Assembly (NCBI GenBank): GCA_964470195.1
Contig: CAYYBG010000004.1
Coordinates: 15,857-79,856 of the forward strand
Direction of reading: 5' to 3'
Length of the DNA stretch: 64,000 bases
Source of the DNA: RFPI01 sp964470195
Lineage (GTDB): Bacteria; Pseudomonadota; Gammaproteobacteria; Burkholderiales; Methylophilaceae
The notes beneath the pieces were generated by a model that did no database searches, had not been told where the DNA came from, and saw only the letters and a program-made list of their open reading frames with translations. The position numbers and the translations under genes are program-made. Shown one piece after another: positions 60,006 through 64,000 of this stretch; within the stretch, counting starts at the first letter, position 1; each line of letters begins with the position of its first letter.

Positions 60006-60802
60006 TCCAAGGCTCCTAACATTAATCGATGTTCACTACAGGGATTATCCTCTTTCAGGCGTTCAGTGAATGCCAAAAATTCAATCTCATATTGTTGCTG
60101 TAGCGCCTTAGCCCGCTCGCGTAAAAATTGCCAACGTAATTCACTCGGCGTATGTGTGAACGCCATCACAATGATATTGCCAGGGCGGCCTGTGCGAAGC
60201 GTTAGAGTACGTTGGCCAAAACTAAGCTTGATACGCTCAAGATAAATGGCAAAGTTTTTATCCGACCCCCAAAGATTGACCATCAAAATCCCTTGCGCAC
60301 GCAAAACCGTTGCACAATGATCAAAAAAGTCTTGGCTGACCATATCTGCAGCAACGCCACTGCTATCATAAGCATCTAACATCAATACATCACAACTACC
60401 TTGCTGAGCTCTTAAATAGGCCACGCCATCCGCTTCAATCACTTGCAAACGGGCATCGTTATCAGGCAAATAAAAATGGCGACGCGCCACCTCAATCACA
60501 CGAGGATTAATTTCCAACACAGTAGTCTTGATTTCAGGCAAAAATCGATAAATAAATTTGGCAATTGACCCACCGCCCAAACCCAAAATCTGAACATCTT
60601 GAGCTGCATGATGGAACAATAAAAACATCATCATGCCTCGCGCATAGGTCAATTCAAGCCTATCCGGATGGGATAATCGCATGGAACTTTGGATAGTATC
60701 GGATCCAAGATAGAGCGAACGAACCCCCTCCAACTCAGCAACCTCTACGCTTTGCGTGTCCTCAAATGCACGTGCAATTCGTCTACCAACCCGCAACATC
60801 AA
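60002..60802 (-). CDS. Spermidine synthase-like methyltransferase-fold protein
   Basis: This 266-residue protein has the polyamine-synthase core: LSHPDRLELTYARGMM, VQILGLGGGSIAKFIYRFLP (nucleotide-binding loop), TTVLEINPRVIEVARRHF, and DVLMLDAYDSSGVAADMVSQDFFDHC. It resembles the SpeE-like 'fused-type' proteins of betaproteobacteria, but the usual substrate-binding N-terminal beta-domain is short, so putrescine aminopropyl transfer is not certain. Its ends overlap both RNase II and rlmL by 4 bases (ATGA on each side), indicating a tightly coupled three-gene operon. Confidence 0.82.
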   Translation of the reverse strand: MMLRVGRRIARAFEDTQSVEVAELEGVRSLYLGSDTIQSSMRLSHPDRLELTYARGMMMFLLFHHAAQDVQILGLGGGSIAKFIYRFLPEIKTTVLEINPRVIEVARRHFYLPDNDARLQVIEADGVAYLRAQQGSCDVLMLDAYDSSGVAADMVSQDFFDHCATVLRAQGILMVNLWGSDKNFAIYLERIKLSFGQRTLTLRTGRPGNIIVMAFTHTPSELRWQFLRERAKALQQQYEIEFLAFTERLKEDNPCSEHRLMLGALD

Positions 60803-62778
60803 TTAGGCTCCGCATTATCAGGATGGGCTGGGGCTGAGTCTGAGCTATCCGCTTGGCTAGCAACTGGAATCAGCGCTTGCGTTAACATCGATTCACTTTC
60901 CTCATCCAACAGCACAGATTCGATGGTGCCTTCGATTTGCTCGATAAATTTTGCCGATAGTTGCAAATTCAGCGTATCGATATGCTCAATTTGCAAGCTA
61001 ACATGGGTTCCTGATGCAAGCTTGGGCAAGCTAGTGACTTTGCAGATAAAGGGCAACCCATCAATACGCACCAAATTATCGCGCAAAACCACAGCGTTGA
61101 TTTGGCTTAACTTTTCTTGACGCAAATATTGCAAACACCAATAGCGCTCCATGCGCGTTTGAAAGTCACGATATTGTTGATATACCACATCGAATTTGCG
61201 CATTACGGCGCCAAAAATATCATCTGTTTGGTGATAAGGAGGGGTTTGCTGGGTCACAATACTCATTAATTGGCGTTGATTAAAAAAATCCACCGCACGC
61301 CGCAAAGGTGAACTAGACCAAGCATATTGAGGCACTCCCAGACCTTGATGAGGCTCAGCACGTAAGGTCATATAAACTTTACTATTTTGTTGCGCACGGT
61401 ATATCCCCGCCACATGATGCTCAGCTAAATAAGCGCCCCAATGCTGATTCACCGCAATCATCAACTCAGAAACCAGCTTATCTAAAGGCGAACCACGACG
61501 TCGCTCGACAATCTTTACCTGGCCCTCTTGCACATAAAAATTGTAATCACGTTGCATATTTTGCAGACTATCGGTTTTGCCTCGTTGCTTTTCCAAAGCC
61601 AGCGCAAAGCGATATAACAGATTCAAATGAGACCAATAAGCATGACCACTATCTTGCATGCAATTTTGCTCATTAAAAAACGGCTCAATAGCATCATGAC
61701 GCAAATTGTCTTGTATCCATACCCGTTCTAATTTGGTCGCTTGCGCCAAAATATTAAACTCAGCATCAATATCCAAATACAAAGACAATGCCGGGCGCCA
61801 ATCTCCAGCATCCAAGCTGAACTGCGACACCAGTTGAGCAGGCAGCATAGTAATCTTTTTTCCGGGCATATATACCGTTGATAAACGTTGCTGCACCAAC
61901 CCATCCAGAGCACTGTGAGGCGCGACCCCTAAAGCTGGCGCAGCAATATGCACGCCGATACGCCAGCGCTCGTTTGCCAAGCGTTGCACAGAAAAGGCAT
62001 CATCAATTTCAGTGGTGGTGATGTCATCAATGCTGAAAGCAGGCGCCTTAGCTTGGTCAAGTTGATTGACAGCATCTGGCATCTGCAAATCCAGCATTAA
62101 GTCCTCAGCAAAGTCGATACCATCGGGAAAGAATTCGCGTACAAAAGCACCAAAATGAAAATGCTCATGTGAGGGAATAGCCCCTGCTTGATCGAGCAAG
62201 TCCAAAACTGCTTGCTTGGCCTGTAAAGCCGCCTGTTCAAGCGCTTTCCACTCAATCGTATTTTTATCAGGCGCGTAAAGTAATTGCGTCAGTTTGGATT
62301 GCCATTCACTGGGGAATTGATACTGCAACAACATCTGAGTCCACTGCGTCATTTGCTCTAATTGCAAACGTCGCTTTTCTTGACCCGCTAGCGCAGCTTG
62401 GAGAATATCTGCAGGTGCAGCACGATATCGGCCCTTACCTTTTCGATGAAAATAAATCGGCGCACTGTGCAGTGCCAGCGTCAACGCGGCTATTTCAATG
62501 GGAGTTGGAGCATGGCCATAATAATCCAAGGCAAAATCCTGTGGCGCAAACTCGACATCACCACAACACTCCCAAATAAATGCAATTTCTTGCTGCTCTG
62601 CTAATTTAAGCGCCTGTTCCATAAAACCACTCAAACTGCCATCGAAACGCAAAATCACACTGGACAGTTTGATTTTTGAGCGCTTCCCACTGGCGCTTTC
62701 AACCTGCAAGGAACCAGGATTTTCAGCGAGAATAGAAGCGACTTTAAAGCTACCGTCTTCTTCGTAAAAGACATTCAT
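60799..62778 (-). CDS. rnb: RNB-family exoribonuclease (RNase II type)
   Basis: This 659-residue 3'-5' exoribonuclease has the RNB catalytic domain with ITTTEIDDAFSVQRLANERWRIGVHIAAP, in which the Asp residues bind Mg2+, and VYMPGKKITMLPAQLVSQFSLDAG. Further signatures are RGSPLDKLVSELMIAVN, RAEPHQGLGVPQYAWSSSPLRRAVDFFNQRQL and YLRQEKLSQINAVVLRDNLVRI (S1-like end). The N-terminus MNVFYEEDGSFKVASIL is typical of the betaproteobacterial form. The ATG at 62778 is used; a TTG at 62796 is in frame. It overlaps the spermidine-synthase-like gene by 4 bases. Confidence 0.94.
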   Translation of the reverse strand: MNVFYEEDGSFKVASILAENPGSLQVESASGKRSKIKLSSVILRFDGSLSGFMEQALKLAEQQEIAFIWECCGDVEFAPQDFALDYYGHAPTPIEIAALTLALHSAPIYFHRKGKGRYRAAPADILQAALAGQEKRRLQLEQMTQWTQMLLQYQFPSEWQSKLTQLLYAPDKNTIEWKALEQAALQAKQAVLDLLDQAGAIPSHEHFHFGAFVREFFPDGIDFAEDLMLDLQMPDAVNQLDQAKAPAFSIDDITTTEIDDAFSVQRLANERWRIGVHIAAPALGVAPHSALDGLVQQRLSTVYMPGKKITMLPAQLVSQFSLDAGDWRPALSLYLDIDAEFNILAQATKLERVWIQDNLRHDAIEPFFNEQNCMQDSGHAYWSHLNLLYRFALALEKQRGKTDSLQNMQRDYNFYVQEGQVKIVERRRGSPLDKLVSELMIAVNQHWGAYLAEHHVAGIYRAQQNSKVYMTLRAEPHQGLGVPQYAWSSSPLRRAVDFFNQRQLMSIVTQQTPPYHQTDDIFGAVMRKFDVVYQQYRDFQTRMERYWCLQYLRQEKLSQINAVVLRDNLVRIDGLPFICKVTSLPKLASGTHVSLQIEHIDTLNLQLSAKFIEQIEGTIESVLLDEESESMLTQALIPVASQADSSDSAPAHPDNAEPN

Positions 62779-62897
62779 GTAAACAGACCAACACAAACAA
62801 AGGTGAGCATTTTACCGCAGAATGTTGATCGCTGTATTTGTCTGCGAAGGGTATGCATCAGCCAGTACTAGCCTAAACAACATCAACTAATTGTGGT

Positions 62898-62923
62898 GGG
62901 GGTGGGGGGGAGAACCCACCCCC
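62898..62923. terminator. GC-rich hairpin downstream of the RTX/FG-GAP gene
   Basis: GGGGGTGGG (62898-62906) and CCCACCCCC (62915-62923) pair around an 8-base loop; the RTX gene stop lies just 1 base away. The G-run is unusually long, and no T-run follows on the minus strand, so its terminator role is only probable. Confidence 0.5.
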
Positions 62924-62924
62924 T

Positions 62925-64000
62925 CTAAATCACCATCACGTTTTGCTGGATAAGCAGTTGTGCGGCTGCAGTATTGTGATTCCACACATCATAGTTGACG
63001 CTGCCATCGCTTACGCTACCAGTTACTTTCGTCCAAGCACTCATATCGATATCCACTGTGTCAGTAGCGCCACCCGTGATAGCGAGTTGATGGCGTGCTA
63101 CCGATGTGCCTAGCGCTGAGCCAGACACATTAGGCCAGCCATTGTTGATATTAAACAGATTCAAGCCCGACATATCCAGCACATCAAACAAGCCCAAGGT
63201 GAGAGTGTTGGCACTGGTATCCGTGGCCAAATCAATAAGCTCAATGCTGCTAATGCGACTGCCAATTTCTGGATTGCTGGCGGCAATTTGGCTGATATTG
63301 CTCAAATTCAAGTGAGCGCCACCTGCCACACGCAAGGTGTCGATACCGCTTCCACCGTCAACCCGTGCTAACTGTGAATAACTCACGCCTGCTGAATCCA
63401 TCGCTAAGGCTGGGCTAGAACTGAGTCCAGTGATGTTGCTGGAGTTGAGCACCAATACATCATTGCCAGCACCGCCCAACATTACATCCGAGCCACCATT
63501 GCCAGTGAGCATATCATTACCCGCCCCACCCACCAAAAGCTCATTCGCTGAGGTACCAGTTACAATATCTGCCCCAGTGCTGGGGTTGTTGATAGGACTT
63601 AGATATCCGTTCGCACTAGTAGTCGCCACATCGGCAAGGTTGATGGCGCTGGTATCGGTCTTGCCGAATATCACATAGCTACGCCCTGCATTTACCCTGC
63701 CTAGGAGATCACTAAGATTTGCGCCGACAATCAAGTCTGCCAAGCCATCGCCATTCACATCACCCGCCGCTGAAACGGAAATGCCACTTTGGTCGCTGGC
63801 GCCCTGGCCATTGATGACAAAGCCACCTGTGCCATTGGCAATATTGGATAAATTCACCGCTGTGGTATCCGCTGTTTTACCAAACACCACATAACTACGT
63901 CCTGCGTTCGAGCCACTGACTGGGTCGCTTTGATAAGCACCCACAATTTGAACTGCGTTTAAAATTAGTACCAGTGTTATTGAGAGTTTTATCTTACATT
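62925..64000 (-). CDS. FG-GAP/RTX calcium-binding protein (C-terminal part)
   Basis: The frame is open to the right window edge, so the gene is probably cut; a GTG at 63944 is an internal possibility. The visible 339 residues contain two FG-GAP units (SYVVFGKTADTTAVNLSNI; GDVNGDGLADLIVGANLSD), then RTX-type nonapeptides (GGAGNDMLTGNGGSDVMLGGAGNDVLVLN), which bind Ca2+ in secreted proteins. The end (VDIDMSAWTKVTGSVSDGSVNYDVWNHN, then AAAQLLIQQNVMVI) is typical of large type I-secreted surface proteins. Secretion by a type I system is inferred. No transporter genes are in the window. Confidence 0.8.
   Translation of the reverse strand, partial: CKIKLSITLVLILNAVQIVGAYQSDPVSGSNAGRSYVVFGKTADTTAVNLSNIANGTGGFVINGQGASDQSGISVSAAGDVNGDGLADLIVGANLSDLLGRVNAGRSYVIFGKTDTSAINLADVATTSANGYLSPINNPSTGADIVTGTSANELLVGGAGNDMLTGNGGSDVMLGGAGNDVLVLNSSNITGLSSSPALAMDSAGVSYSQLARVDGGSGIDTLRVAGGAHLNLSNISQIAASNPEIGSRISSIELIDLATDTSANTLTLGLFDVLDMSGLNLFNINNGWPNVSGSALGTSVARHQLAITGGATDTVDIDMSAWTKVTGSVSDGSVNYDVWNHNTAAAQLLIQQNVMVI

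Noticed and set aside
63106..63678. Plus-strand open frames of 69-82 codons antisense to the RTX gene
   Set aside because: They are shadows of the RTX/FG-GAP minus-strand gene with no homology or start signals.

Overview
The window is an accessory-light stretch of a bacterial chromosome, most likely from a Betaproteobacterium of the Nitrosomonadales (Methylophilaceae- or Gallionellaceae-like). This placement is inferred from gene order and protein style: dnaE-accA-tilS, sucCD next to nadE-glnB, yciB-yciI-bolA-ppiC divergent from PHP/yciO/M50/trpS/scpAB/rluB, and dapD-arsC-like-dapE-prmB. Base composition looks AT-leaning by eye. No rRNA, tRNA, CRISPR array, prophage or insertion sequence was recognised. 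No methanol dehydrogenase or other diagnostic energy-metabolism gene is present, so the lineage stays tentative.

Layout. 1-2 kb: end of a dihydroxyacetone kinase operon (dhaL, dhaK) and rpiA. 2-7.3 kb: exported EF-hand protein, rRNA pseudouridine synthase, lipocalin, YigZ, a DUF302 protein and typA. 7.3-10.8 kb: two tandem RhlE-type DEAD-box helicases behind a strong promoter and a long leader. 11-14.4 kb: an 1107-residue cadherin/Ig-repeat protein. 14.5-24.4 kb: truncated globin, purT, CobW GTPase, hrpA, kup and an M48 lipoprotein protease. 24.5-31.7 kb: lysine/peptidoglycan precursor genes (dapD, dapE), prmB, rluB, scpB, scpA, trpS. 31.8-36.1 kb: M50 protease, YciO, PHP phosphatase and, divergently, yciB, yciI, bolA and a parvulin. 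36.2-38.3 kb: feoAB behind a clear Fur box. 38.3-43.3 kb: sucC-sucD-ankyrin-nadE-glnB, tightly packed. 43.4-44.9 kb: serB and a periplasmic cyclophilin. 51.8-62.8 kb: tilS, accA, dnaE, tpx, a nucleotide pyrophosphohydrolase, rlmL, a spermidine-synthase-like gene and RNase II. The right edge holds the C-terminal part of an FG-GAP/RTX protein.

The most interesting region is 44.9-51.8 kb. A TonB-dependent receptor, a NarL/LuxR response regulator, a membrane-anchored LuxR-HTH protein, an exported acidic protein with two PepSY domains, and a MoxY-like histidine kinase with a second paralogous response regulator lie together. The intergenic regions of this block share a palindrome, CGGGA-N5-TCCCG, often followed by GATAT, and in two promoters a second degenerate copy lies exactly 23 bp away. 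The architecture suggests a self-contained regulon for sensing and taking up a scarce extracellular ligand. By analogy with LanPepSY and lanthanide TonB receptors of methylotrophs, a lanthanide or another metal is the leading hypothesis, but the ligand cannot be read from the DNA.

Other structure: a family of dispersed palindromes built on ATTCCC-N8-GGGAAT (like the Neisseria dRS3 element) sits in at least five intergenic regions; three perfect tandem copies of a 16-bp unit begin at a stop codon at 36096; and rho-independent terminators follow rpiA, the second helicase gene, the parvulin, the cyclophilin and the PepSY gene.
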